Positions 1 to 5,432 of a stretch of DNA of 8,616 bases are shown here, piece after piece. A model generated the notes under the pieces. The model searched no databases and was not told where the DNA came from. It saw only the letters and a list, made by a program, of their open reading frames with translations. The position numbers and the translations under genes are program-made. Numbering within the stretch: position 1 is the stretch's first letter; every line of letters begins with the position of its first letter. Source of the DNA: Suilimivivens sp963618065 (GTDB lineage: Bacteria; Bacillota; Clostridia; Lachnospirales; Lachnospiraceae); assembly GCA_963618065.1 (NCBI GenBank), contig CAVERH010000097.1, positions 1-8,616 on the forward strand, written 5' to 3'.

Positions 1-22
1 CGGGCGGTATTTTTTGTTTTGA

Positions 23-43
23 GCCTTTCCTGATCAGGAAGGC
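23..43. repeat. Near-perfect palindrome upstream of the 86-aa gene
   Basis: The core TTCCTGATCAGGAA (27-40) is a perfect 14-bp palindrome. The GCC at 23-25 and GGC at 41-43 extend it to about 20 bp if one T is bulged. There is essentially no loop and no T-run follows on the plus strand, so it does not look like an intrinsic terminator. A protein-binding dyad is possible; no function is shown. Confidence 0.4.
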
Positions 44-72
44 ATTGCTTGCTGATCACATAAGTATTTCAT

Positions 73-94
73 TTGTGATAATTGTTGTGATAAT
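73..94. repeat. Tandem direct repeat TTGTGATAAT x2
   Basis: TTGTGATAAT occurs at 73-82 and again at 85-94, with a 12-bp period, about 65 bp upstream of the start at 158. Each copy ends in GATAAT, one mismatch from a sigma-A -10 box, but no good -35 box stands at the right distance from either. GTGATAAT also forms the -10 region of the RiPP promoter (2827-2834). The copies could be alternative -10 elements or a repeated regulator site. Confidence 0.4.
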
Positions 95-157
95 CCTCAT
101 GGAATAAGATATGTTCAACAACATAAAAAGCAGAACAGTTAAATTGGAGGTAATAAA

Positions 158-418
158 ATGAGAAATATCAGAGTGCTTGACTACACTGGTCAGCTGCTGG
201 GAATTGTAGTGGGAAATGTAATGCATTTAGCTGGAAATAATTACCAAATCACTTTTGGGGGAAATAATAACGTCAATATTATTAATGCTATAGATCTGAA
301 CACTTGGCTGCAAATAAATATTAATGGACGTGCAGATATTTTTGTTGTAAAAGAGGTGTTAGCACCGAATGCTGGCAGACGTGTGGTAATAGCAGAGAGG
401 CATCAATCCAGAAATTAA
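158..418 (+). CDS. Hypothetical 86-residue protein
   Basis: I do not recognise this protein. The start is well supported: GGAGG (146-150) lies 7 nt before the ATG at 158. The 86-residue product has no signal peptide or membrane segment. It begins with short hydrophobic stretches (VLDYTGQLLGIVVGNVM), followed by an Asn-rich middle part (GGNNNVNIINAIDLNTWLQI) and a basic C-terminus. The alternating polar and hydrophobic pattern suggests a small beta-rich fold, but that is inference. The gene is visibly more AT-rich than the genes to its right, which could mean separate ancestry. It is a single-gene unit: a hairpin terminator follows at 456-488, and the next gene is convergent. Confidence 0.75.
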   Translation: MRNIRVLDYTGQLLGIVVGNVMHLAGNNYQITFGGNNNVNIINAIDLNTWLQININGRADIFVVKEVLAPNAGRRVVIAERHQSRN

Positions 419-455
419 ACAAATCTATTAATTTCTTTCTTTGATTTACTCAGTG

Positions 456-499
456 GCGGATATAGGAGGGGATTCCCCCTATATCCGCTGTCTTATTTT
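456..499. terminator. Hairpin terminator between convergent genes
   Basis: Bases 456-466 pair with 478-488 (GCGGATATAGG with CCTATATCCGC), then after one bulged A, 468-470 pair with 475-477, leaving a GATT loop. On the plus strand the stem is followed by TGTCTTATTTT, a usable but interrupted T-tract. It would end the 158-418 transcript. The stem lies just past the stop codon of the minus-strand HTH gene and may also stop that transcript, although no T-run follows on that side. Confidence 0.75.
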
Positions 500-699
500 G
501 GTTCTTTTACATATTCAATCAAATCCTTTGGCTGGCAGTCTAGCTCCCGGCAGAGCTTGTCGATGAACTTCAAGGTGAAGTTGTGGTTGTACGACAGGCG
601 CGTTACGTGTGCCGGCAGAAGAATTCCGTTCTTCAGCAGCTGATACTGGGTTATCCCGTTTTCTTTCATAAATTCCCGCATCGGATCAAAAGTTATCAT
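493..699 (-). CDS. Small XRE/Cro-family HTH transcriptional regulator
   Basis: A predicted 68-residue DNA-binding protein made almost only of a Cro/CI-type helix-turn-helix. The pattern NGITQYQLLKNGILLPAHVTRL, then a second half with FTLKFIDKLCRELDCQPKDLIEY, is typical of small XRE-family regulators (HTH_26-like), which are usually 65-75 residues long. The start at 699 is chosen because AGGAGG lies 10 nt upstream on the minus strand. The frame stays open upstream to 795, but that extension has no supporting ribosome binding site and is not HTH-like. The gene runs towards the 158-418 gene and away from the 917 gene. Two TGGTAATTA copies upstream (749-757, 799-807) might be autoregulatory sites; its true targets are unknown. 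Confidence 0.85.
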   Translation of the reverse strand: MITFDPMREFMKENGITQYQLLKNGILLPAHVTRLSYNHNFTLKFIDKLCRELDCQPKDLIEYVKEPK

Positions 700-748
700 G
701 TTCAATATCCCTCCTTTCCCACCTAATCGTGTAGGCTGGAGGAACATT

Positions 749-807
749 TGGTAATTATCAGATATGAAAATCAGAAAATTGAAGAACTTTTTCACGGATG
801 GTAATTA
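749..807. repeat. Direct repeat TGGTAATTA x2 upstream of the HTH gene
   Basis: TGGTAATTA occurs at 749-757 and 799-807, exactly 50 bp apart, or about five helical turns. Both lie in the divergent region between the HTH regulator and the 917 gene. An ATTATC at 754-759 reads GATAAT on the minus strand and could be the -10 of the regulator, which would place one copy over its promoter. Operator function is inference. Confidence 0.3.
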
Positions 808-916
808 GTGAATTATCCGGATCTTGGTACGCTTAACTTGCAACAAAACAATACAGGCTTTTTATGTTGAATACACAGCACCGTGTTGCAGGTGCGGAAA
901 GGAGTTCAGATGATAC

Positions 917-1144
917 ATGGAAGAGATGCACCCATTATGCAGTGATAAAAATAGTGAGGGAAATGGAGAGAATCGAGATTTGTTCGAGGATATCAGGGAT
1001 GATCTTCAGCTTTTGTATATTTCGGATATTCCAAGATGCAGAAATCCAAGGATGCTGGCTCGGTCAGTGGAGCGGATGAATGCACTTTCGTATTCCCCGG
1101 GGCAATGGAAGGATCTGTTGCTTTACATTTTAAAAACTGAATAA
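917..1144 (+). CDS. Hypothetical 75-residue protein
   Basis: This frame looks truly coding: mixed polar and hydrophobic residues, no signal peptide, and a conserved-looking C-terminal half reading LFEDIRDDLQLLYISDIPRC, then SYSPGQWKDLLLYILKTE. The ATG at 917 has AAAGGAG (898-904) 12 nt upstream, a long but usable spacing. A competing ATG at 910 opens only 11 codons. I cannot name a family. From memory, the Tyr-Ser...Trp...Leu-x-Tyr-Ile ending resembles small uncharacterised proteins of Lachnospiraceae, and this was not checked. It lies upstream of the cytolysin on the same strand, separated by 140 nt that contain a perfect inverted repeat, so co-transcription is uncertain. Confidence 0.65.
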   Translation: MEEMHPLCSDKNSEGNGENRDLFEDIRDDLQLLYISDIPRCRNPRMLARSVERMNALSYSPGQWKDLLLYILKTE

Positions 1145-1147
1145 TGC

Positions 1148-1181
1148 GGATGCAGTCCACTTTTGACGGTGGACTGCATCC
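1148..1181. repeat. Perfect 13-bp inverted repeat between the 75-aa gene and the cytolysin
   Basis: GGATGCAGTCCAC (1148-1160) and GTGGACTGCATCC (1169-1181) are exact reverse complements around the 8-nt loop TTTTGACG. It begins 4 nt after the upstream stop codon. There is no T-run after it (TGTACAAGA), so it is a poor intrinsic terminator unless another factor helps. The loop holds TTGACG (1163-1168), a near-consensus -35 box, with AAGAAT (1187-1192) 18 bp further. The repeat could therefore be an operator around a cytolysin promoter. Both readings are inference. Confidence 0.7.
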
Positions 1182-1250
1182 TGTACAAGAATAACAGAAA
1201 ACGGTAGCAAAATATATTTGCAGACAGATAGAGTCAATATAGGCAATCAT

Positions 1251-1267
1251 GTCAGAATAAGTCTGAC
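1251..1267. promoter_or_regulatory. Short dyad GTCAGA-N5-TCTGAC just upstream of the cytolysin start
   Basis: GTCAGA (1251-1256) and TCTGAC (1262-1267) are perfect inverted 6-mers around ATAAG. The dyad ends 17 nt before the cytolysin ATG and immediately before its purine-rich ribosome binding site (1271-1281). It could be a repressor site or a small 5'-leader hairpin affecting translation. No protein or RNA family is recognised. Confidence 0.4.
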
Positions 1268-1284
1268 GGAAAGAGAGGGAGAAG

Positions 1285-2739
1285 ATGGGCGATTTAGATA
1301 GGTACTTAAAATCTATTGCAGGCGATGATAAGAGCATGAGGCTTATTGATAAAGGAAACGGGGCTGAAATCAAGCTGGAACCTTCCGTGGAATTTGACGG
1401 GGATAACCTTGTTGTCGTTACCAGATCAAAAGAGAGCACAGCAAAAAATACGGCGGAATTAGCAATCATCAATGGAAATCTGAATGGGGTGTATCCTGGG
1501 GCTGTAGTGCATGCTGATTCTAACCTTGTGGACGGGCGTCCCAATCCGGTTACGGGTTCTGGCTTAAAAAGAAAGCCACTAACTGTCAGCCTGGATATTT
1601 TTGGAAATACACAGGCTCCAATCGTCATAGAAAATCCGAACCAGGCAGAAGTGATGAAAGCGATTAACCAGATGACGCAGAACTGGTGTAAAGCCGGGCA
1701 TGCCGCTGCGGCTCAGATCACATATAAAACGATTTCGGTCTATGATGAGAGGCAGTTAGAAGTGGAAATGGGTGTAAAGGGAGCCGGAGAAAAGTTCAAG
1801 GTTGATTTCAAGGCTGCGGCAGAGGGCAAGAAGAAGGAAATGCTTGTGCTGTTCAGCCAGATTTATTATACTGCCAGAGTAGAACCGCAGACAGCATCCG
1901 GACTGTATGAGGATTCAGTTACCGTTGAAAATCTGAAGTCCTGCCGTGTTGACGATAAGAATCCGCTGGCGGCGCTTGTAACCAGTATGGATTTTGGCCG
2001 CCAGATTGTAGTGAAGCTGTCCTCTTCAAATACGACTGAAAATGTCGAAGCTGTTTGGAATGCGTCTGTAAGCGGTGTGGGATTTTCCAATGCGGATAAA
2101 TATAAGCACGTTATGGAAAATACAGATTTTAGTGTATTTGTTGTTGGTGGAAAAACGGGAACGGCTGCGGAACTTATCGTTTCAAATGGGGATCTGACGC
2201 ATATCAACAAGATTATTGCAGAAGATATGAATTTCACATCCGAATCAGCAGCGTTCCCATTGAGCTATTCCACCAATTTCATTGATGATGGGAGCAGTGC
2301 TGTTGTTTCACGGTCCACAGAATATGTGAGGACCGATGTAACAAAGCGAGGTGCTATTCACGTAAGAACAGACAGCGCAAACATGTATTCCACAAAGCAT
2401 CAGAAATTCTGGGCAAAGCCGGTAACAGGAATAGATAGTAACGGTAAGCTGAAGCTTGGAGATTGGGAATGCCTCCGCGATGCTTCGAATGGTAATCAGG
2501 ATTTTTGGATCGGAAGTAAATATGCGGAGTTTGGCTTTGAGTTTGATATTACTGCCGGAACTGACTGGCCGTACAGCGGTACATTCTGGCCGGTTGGAAA
2601 AGGAGCTGCCAGTGATATTTTCATAGAATGGGGAGGCGGCTGCCGTACCGCTTGGATTGATATTACAGTTGATGGAAAAAAGGTATTCCATGACGGAAAC
2701 TGCGACAGCCACCACAGCGCATTCGGATCAAGATCTTAA
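1285..2739 (+). CDS. Cholesterol-dependent cytolysin family protein (divergent domain 4)
   Basis: A 484-residue pore-forming-toxin homologue. Aligned from memory with pneumolysin-type cytolysins, it keeps the family blocks in order: NLNGVYPGAVVHAD (65-78) then GRPNPV in the N-terminal region, QIYYT (192-196), EDSVTVENLK (209-218), FGRQIVVKL (237-245), the Gly-Gly block VVGGKTGTA (286-294) and PLSYSTNF (325-332). These cover domains 1-3, including the segments that become membrane hairpins. There is no signal peptide, as in pneumolysin. The last ~130 residues differ: the undecapeptide ECTGLAWEWWR is absent, with only WGGGCRTAW (449-457) near its place. The chain ends at about residue 484 without the Thr-Leu recognition loop. 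Cys396, Cys453, Cys473 and several Trp are present. Cholesterol binding is therefore doubtful and another receptor is possible. The start follows GAGAGGGAG. Family assignment is secure; activity is inferred. Confidence 0.9.
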   Translation: MGDLDRYLKSIAGDDKSMRLIDKGNGAEIKLEPSVEFDGDNLVVVTRSKESTAKNTAELAIINGNLNGVYPGAVVHADSNLVDGRPNPVTGSGLKRKPLTVSLDIFGNTQAPIVIENPNQAEVMKAINQMTQNWCKAGHAAAAQITYKTISVYDERQLEVEMGVKGAGEKFKVDFKAAAEGKKKEMLVLFSQIYYTARVEPQTASGLYEDSVTVENLKSCRVDDKNPLAALVTSMDFGRQIVVKLSSSNTTENVEAVWNASVSGVGFSNADKYKHVMENTDFSVFVVGGKTGTAAELIVSNGDLTHINKIIAEDMNFTSESAAFPLSYSTNFIDDGSSAVVSRSTEYVRTDVTKRGAIHVRTDSANMYSTKHQKFWAKPVTGIDSNGKLKLGDWECLRDASNGNQDFWIGSKYAEFGFEFDITAGTDWPYSGTFWPVGKGAASDIFIEWGGGCRTAWIDITVDGKKVFHDGNCDSHHSAFGSRS

Positions 2740-2768
2740 ATTAAAGCGAGTTAAGGAAAATTTAAGAT
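2733..2768. repeat. AT-rich inverted repeat spanning the cytolysin stop codon
   Basis: ATCTTAAATT (2733-2742) and AATTTAAGAT (2759-2768) are exact reverse complements with a 16-nt loop. The left arm contains the cytolysin TAA. The stem is AT-rich and no T-run follows, so termination here would be weak. It could stabilise the 3' end or be chance in AT-rich DNA. Confidence 0.35.
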
Positions 2769-2774
2769 AATCGG

Positions 2775-2801
2775 TGTGAAAATTAAGAAAATATGTGAAA
2801 A
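2775..2801 (+). promoter_or_regulatory. Direct repeat TGTGAAAA x2 next to the -35 box
   Basis: TGTGAAAA occurs at 2775-2782 and 2794-2801, 19 bp from start to start, or about two helical turns. The second copy ends 3 bp before the -35 hexamer at 2805. Tandem half-sites directly upstream of -35 are a common arrangement for activator binding (response regulators of LytTR or OmpR type, for example). No specific family motif is claimed. Confidence 0.4.
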
Positions 2802-2804
2802 AGC

Positions 2805-2834
2805 TTGACAAATCGGGGGGGGGTACGTGATAAT
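2805..2834 (+). promoter_or_regulatory. Sigma-A promoter of the RiPP locus with a G9 tract in its spacer
   Basis: A perfect -35 TTGACA (2805-2810) and a 5-of-6 -10 GATAAT (2829-2834) are separated by 18 bp. Transcription would start around 2841, before the PqqD-like gene. The spacer contains nine consecutive G (2815-2823). Loss or gain of one G would change the spacing to 17 or 19 bp, so promoter strength could vary by slipped-strand mispairing. An AT-rich TATAAT at 2836-2841 is too far (25 bp) from this -35 to be its partner. Confidence 0.75.
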
Positions 2835-2876
2835 ATATAATTGAGTTTAATAGGAACAAGGAGATGAAGATAGATT

Positions 2877-2939
2877 ATGATACAGGAAGGCTTTATACTC
2901 AGAAAGATGCCGGGGATGAATCTGGTGATGCCCACCGGA
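2877..2939 (+). CDS. PqqD-family peptide chaperone (RiPP recognition element), 3' part in assembly gap
   Basis: Only 21 residues are visible before the N run. They match the start of PqqD-like proteins: the order GFILRK then M-P-G-M-N-L-V-M-P-T-G follows the usual G-F-x-L-R...V-V-x-P-x-G pattern of the first beta strands. Such proteins are about 80-100 residues long, bind the leader of a RiPP precursor, and hand it to a radical SAM enzyme. A stop near 3120-3170, inside the gap, would be expected. AAGGAG (2858-2863) lies 13 nt upstream of the ATG, rather far. An ATG directly abutting it at 2864 is in another frame and gives no family-like sequence. The gene is the first after the G9 promoter. 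The frame continues through the N run to the precursor stop, so a fusion cannot be formally excluded. Confidence 0.75.
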
Positions 2940-3242
2940 NNNNNNNNNNNNNNNNNNNNNNNNNNNNNNNNNNNNNNNNNNNNNNNNNNNNNNNNNNNNN
3001 NNNNNNNNNNNNNNNNNNNNNNNNNNNNNNNNNNNNNNNNNNNNNNNNNNNNNNNNNNNNNNNNNNNNNNNNNNNNNNNNNNNNNNNNNNNNNNNNNNNN
3101 NNNNNNNNNNNNNNNNNNNNNNNNNNNNNNNNNNNNNNNNNNNNNNNNNNNNNNNNNNNNNNNNNNNNNNNNNNNNNNNNNNNNNNNNNNNNNNNNNNNN
3201 NNNNNNNNNNNNNNNNNNNNNNNNNNNNNNNNNNNNNNNNNN
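2940..3242. other. Run of N (303 nt)
   Basis: No sequence is available. By position it should contain the last two thirds of the PqqD-like gene, a short intergenic stretch with a ribosome binding site, and the first codons of the precursor peptide. The length fits that content well if the gap size is real. Confidence 0.95.
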
Positions 3243-3356
3243 GTTAAGATGGTAGAGTTTGACTTCAGTGACAGAATCGCTGCGTCATCAAGCTGTGGAT
3301 TTAACGGCGGTGACTCAAGTATGAACTGTCTAAGCCACCCTAGCGACATGTATTAA
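3243..3356 (+). CDS. Candidate RiPP precursor peptide, 5' end in assembly gap
   Basis: The 37 visible codons end at TAA 3354-3356. They read VKMVEFDFSDRIAASSSC, then GFNGGDSSMNCLSHPSDMY. The hydrophobic/acidic block VEFDFSDRI followed by a small-residue stretch is what I would expect at a leader-core junction of short Clostridia precursors. The remainder is a Ser/Gly/Asn-rich core with two Cys, 11 residues apart. The likely substrate is thus a peptide with core residues around SSSC...NC. An internal ATG at 3249 could start a 35-residue product, but a start inside the gap giving a longer leader is more likely. Position between a PqqD-like gene and radical SAM, peptidase and exporter genes supports the call. 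An intrinsic terminator follows within 20 nt. The modification type cannot be read from the sequence. Confidence 0.7.
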   Translation, partial: VKMVEFDFSDRIAASSSCGFNGGDSSMNCLSHPSDMY

Positions 3357-3372
3357 CACTGGTGGAACTAAG

Positions 3373-3408
3373 AAGGCGCTGGAGGAAACGTTGCCAGCGC
3401 CTTTTTTT
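3373..3408 (+). terminator. Intrinsic terminator/attenuator after the precursor gene
   Basis: AAGGCGCTGG (3373-3382) pairs perfectly with CCAGCGCCTT (3394-3403) around an 11-nt loop, and seven T follow (3402-3408). It is a classical factor-independent terminator. Because the following genes are co-directional and lack an obvious own promoter in the 36 nt before 3445, partial read-through is likely. That would make much more precursor mRNA than enzyme mRNA, a common layout in peptide clusters. Confidence 0.9.
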
Positions 3409-3444
3409 ATGGATGATTTTTTAGGGGGGAGATGATAGCTTACT

Positions 3445-4347
3445 ATGCAGGTGTATTACTTTGCGAATTATCGTCTTTTGGTTGACGATGTCATAACTGA
3501 ATATGGATCGCTGCAGTATCTGGAGGCATTTAAAAAGAAGATGCCGTATACGCATACCTTTCGCCTGCACATGGGTGAGCATGATAAAGCTGAAGAAAAG
3601 TATGCACAAGTGCTGAAGTATCCCTTGGTGTGCAAGGCGGACTGGCTTTTTATTTACGATGGTGGAGACGCATGGGTCATCTTAGAATCTAAGGATGAAA
3701 GCGCCCTGAAGCATAATATTGCAGTGTGTACGAAGGATTACAGTGACATCACGGTGTATCTTTCTGGAAAAACATACTGGTCTGAATATTCAAACAGCTG
3801 GATGGAAATGCCATTTCTGTTTTCATCTTTTGTACGCGTCTTTTGCGAGGCGGGGATGGTACGAAGGGACGGGCTTCCGCTGCATGCCTCTCTTGTTGCA
3901 AAAGACGGGCAGGGAATCGTGTTCCTGGGCCCATCGGGAATGGGTAAATCAACGCAGGCAAAGCGATGGGCAGAGTATCTGGATGCGGATTTCATCATCG
4001 GTGACAGGCCGGGACTTCGGTGCATCGATGGCGTATGGTATGGATTCGGAATGCCCTGGGATGGCAAGGATCGTATAAGGAATCAGAAAAAGGTTCCGAT
4101 TAAGGCATTGGTTTCGCTGGAACAGGCAGGGGAAAACCGTATTGATAAACTCACCGAGCAGCAGGCCATGATCGTGCTCTTACATCAGGCGATGATGCCA
4201 ATGTGGGATGACCGGGCGATGGATCAGGCGATGGTGCTGATGGGAAAGCTGGCAAAGGACATCCCCTTCTATCATCTTAAGAACCTTGCAGACCGGGATG
4301 CTGTAGAGATGACATACAGTGCTATATTTGAACAGGAGGATGCATGA
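3445..4347 (+). CDS. HPr-kinase-like P-loop protein of RiPP clusters
   Basis: A 300-residue protein whose C-terminal half has the HPr kinase/PEP-carboxykinase-type nucleotide fold. LPLHASLV is followed by Walker A GPSGMGKST (162-170, Lys168), then GDRPGL (186-191), where many relatives have an Asp pair. The N-terminal 140 residues show no known motif. Similar proteins occur in SynChlorMet cassettes (ScmC) and in lasso-peptide clusters, where relatives phosphorylate a precursor Ser. Here the substrate may be the Ser-rich precursor, but that is inference. An in-frame TAG at 3436 fixes the start at 3445 or later. The GGGGGGAGA motif is about 13 nt upstream. The stop overlaps the radical SAM start (ATGA), showing translational coupling. 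Confidence 0.8.
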   Translation: MQVYYFANYRLLVDDVITEYGSLQYLEAFKKKMPYTHTFRLHMGEHDKAEEKYAQVLKYPLVCKADWLFIYDGGDAWVILESKDESALKHNIAVCTKDYSDITVYLSGKTYWSEYSNSWMEMPFLFSSFVRVFCEAGMVRRDGLPLHASLVAKDGQGIVFLGPSGMGKSTQAKRWAEYLDADFIIGDRPGLRCIDGVWYGFGMPWDGKDRIRNQKKVPIKALVSLEQAGENRIDKLTEQQAMIVLLHQAMMPMWDDRAMDQAMVLMGKLAKDIPFYHLKNLADRDAVEMTYSAIFEQEDA

Positions 4348-5432
4348 TGGAAAAGATTTCGGTTTTAGAATTTAATAGAATCACGGAAGAATATGCCTAT
4401 GCGCATGACATCCCCAACAACGGAGCTTTTGAGCTGACACCTCTCTGTAATCTGGACTGCAAGATGTGCTATGTGCATCTGCAGGATCCGTCAGTGAAGG
4501 AAAGGATGCTAAGCGGAGAGCAGTGGATCTCCCTGATGCAGGGCGCAATAGATGAAGGCATGATTTCGGCGATATTGACCGGCGGAGAGGCGATGACCCA
4601 TCCGGATTTTTGGGACATCTACAGCTATCTGATTGATCACGGCATCGCTGTGACGGTCAAGACCAACGGAGTTTTGCTGACAGAGGATGCAATTGAAAGA
4701 TTTAGGCAATATCCGCCGTTGAGAATCGATATTTCGCTTTACGGATGCAATAGCGAGTCTTATTTGGCAGTGACAGGTTCCGATGTTTATCAGACGGTAT
4801 GCGATAACATAAGAAACGCCAGTGACGCAGGGCTGAATATTCAATTGATGATTATACCGAGCAGTTACCTCTCTCCGTGGATCGAAGAAACGATGAAACT
4901 GGCAAAGTCGTTTGATGTAAGCGTTCTTGTAAGTAATAAGCTTCTGGAACCTCATGAAAATACGAAGCGGCATAAGGCTGATTTCGAACTTGAACTGGAA
5001 GAATACGAGGATATAAGGGAACAGCTGAACAGAATTTTCCTGCCGGATTATAAGCGAGGAGACCGTAAAGCGGCTGGCACTTTGTCCAGACCCCATGTTG
5101 CGCCAAAAGGCCTTTTTTGTAATGGCGGGCGTACCAGATTTGCTATTAACTGGGATGGTGTCATGCTTCCGTGTCCTCTTTTTCCAAGAAACGTTATTTC
5201 TTCTGACGCGGTTTTGAACGGATTTAAAAAGGGATGGACAGAGATTAACAGCGGTATCAAAAACTATGAGGTGCCAAAACAGTGTCACAGCTGCAGTTAT
5301 AACGAGAAATGCCATTACTGCCCTGTGACTCACCAGAAGATGGCAGATCAGCATCTGTGCGACCCGGATGAATGCGAATTCTGCAAAAGAAGGAGTGATC
5401 TGAGGAAAGAAAAGGGCGGTGATCCACAGTGA
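4344..5432 (+). CDS. Radical SAM/SPASM peptide-modifying enzyme
   Basis: A 362-residue cytosolic iron-sulfur enzyme, expected to cleave S-adenosylmethionine and modify the precursor core. The radical SAM motif is C35-x3-C39-x2-C42 (LCNLDCKMCY), with TGGE (79-82) for SAM binding. The C-terminus is a SPASM domain for extra clusters: C259, C277, then C314-x2-C317-x5-C323-x2-C326, C339, C344 and C347. This architecture is shared by PqqE, sactipeptide and other RiPP maturases; the bond made here cannot be told from the sequence. Two adjacent ATGs (4344, 4347) are possible. CAGGAGG (4333-4339) sits 4 or 7 nt before them, so 4347 is slightly favoured by spacing. It overlaps the kinase-like gene by 4 nt and the next gene by 4 nt. 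Confidence 0.93.
   Translation: MMEKISVLEFNRITEEYAYAHDIPNNGAFELTPLCNLDCKMCYVHLQDPSVKERMLSGEQWISLMQGAIDEGMISAILTGGEAMTHPDFWDIYSYLIDHGIAVTVKTNGVLLTEDAIERFRQYPPLRIDISLYGCNSESYLAVTGSDVYQTVCDNIRNASDAGLNIQLMIIPSSYLSPWIEETMKLAKSFDVSVLVSNKLLEPHENTKRHKADFELELEEYEDIREQLNRIFLPDYKRGDRKAAGTLSRPHVAPKGLFCNGGRTRFAINWDGVMLPCPLFPRNVISSDAVLNGFKKGWTEINSGIKNYEVPKQCHSCSYNEKCHYCPVTHQKMADQHLCDPDECEFCKRRSDLRKEKGGDPQ

Noticed and set aside
700..795. N-terminal extension of the HTH regulator to 795
   Set aside because: The strong AGGAGG supports the internal start at 699, and the extension is hydrophobic and unlike the HTH family.
864..1079. Plus-strand 71-codon frame
   Set aside because: It overlaps the 917-1144 gene in another frame, lacks a ribosome binding site, and its C-terminus is Cys/Trp/Phe-rich without pattern.
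993..1628. Minus-strand open frame of 211 codons
   Set aside because: It overlaps the 75-residue gene and the start of the cytolysin, has Ser/Pro/Leu-rich shadow composition, no ribosome binding site and no recognisable domain.
1285..2739. MACPF/perforin or aegerolysin identity for the toxin
   Set aside because: The collinear blocks match cholesterol-dependent cytolysins much more closely than MACPF proteins, and the Trp-rich C-terminal domain shows no convincing aegerolysin pattern.
2733..2768. AT-rich inverted repeat as terminator of the cytolysin
   Set aside because: The stem is only A/T-rich and no T-tract follows, so it was kept as a repeat and not called as a terminator.
2864..2939. 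ATG at 2864 directly after AAGGAG as the start of the first RiPP gene
   Set aside because: The spacing to the Shine-Dalgarno is zero, and its frame gives a charged sequence unlike any RiPP protein, whereas the 2877 frame gives a clear PqqD-like N-terminus.
2877..3356. A single 159-residue PqqD-precursor fusion read through the N run
   Set aside because: The frame is continuous only because N hides stops. PqqD proteins end after about 80-100 residues, and the gap has room for a stop, a ribosome binding site and a new start. It cannot be excluded without the missing bases.
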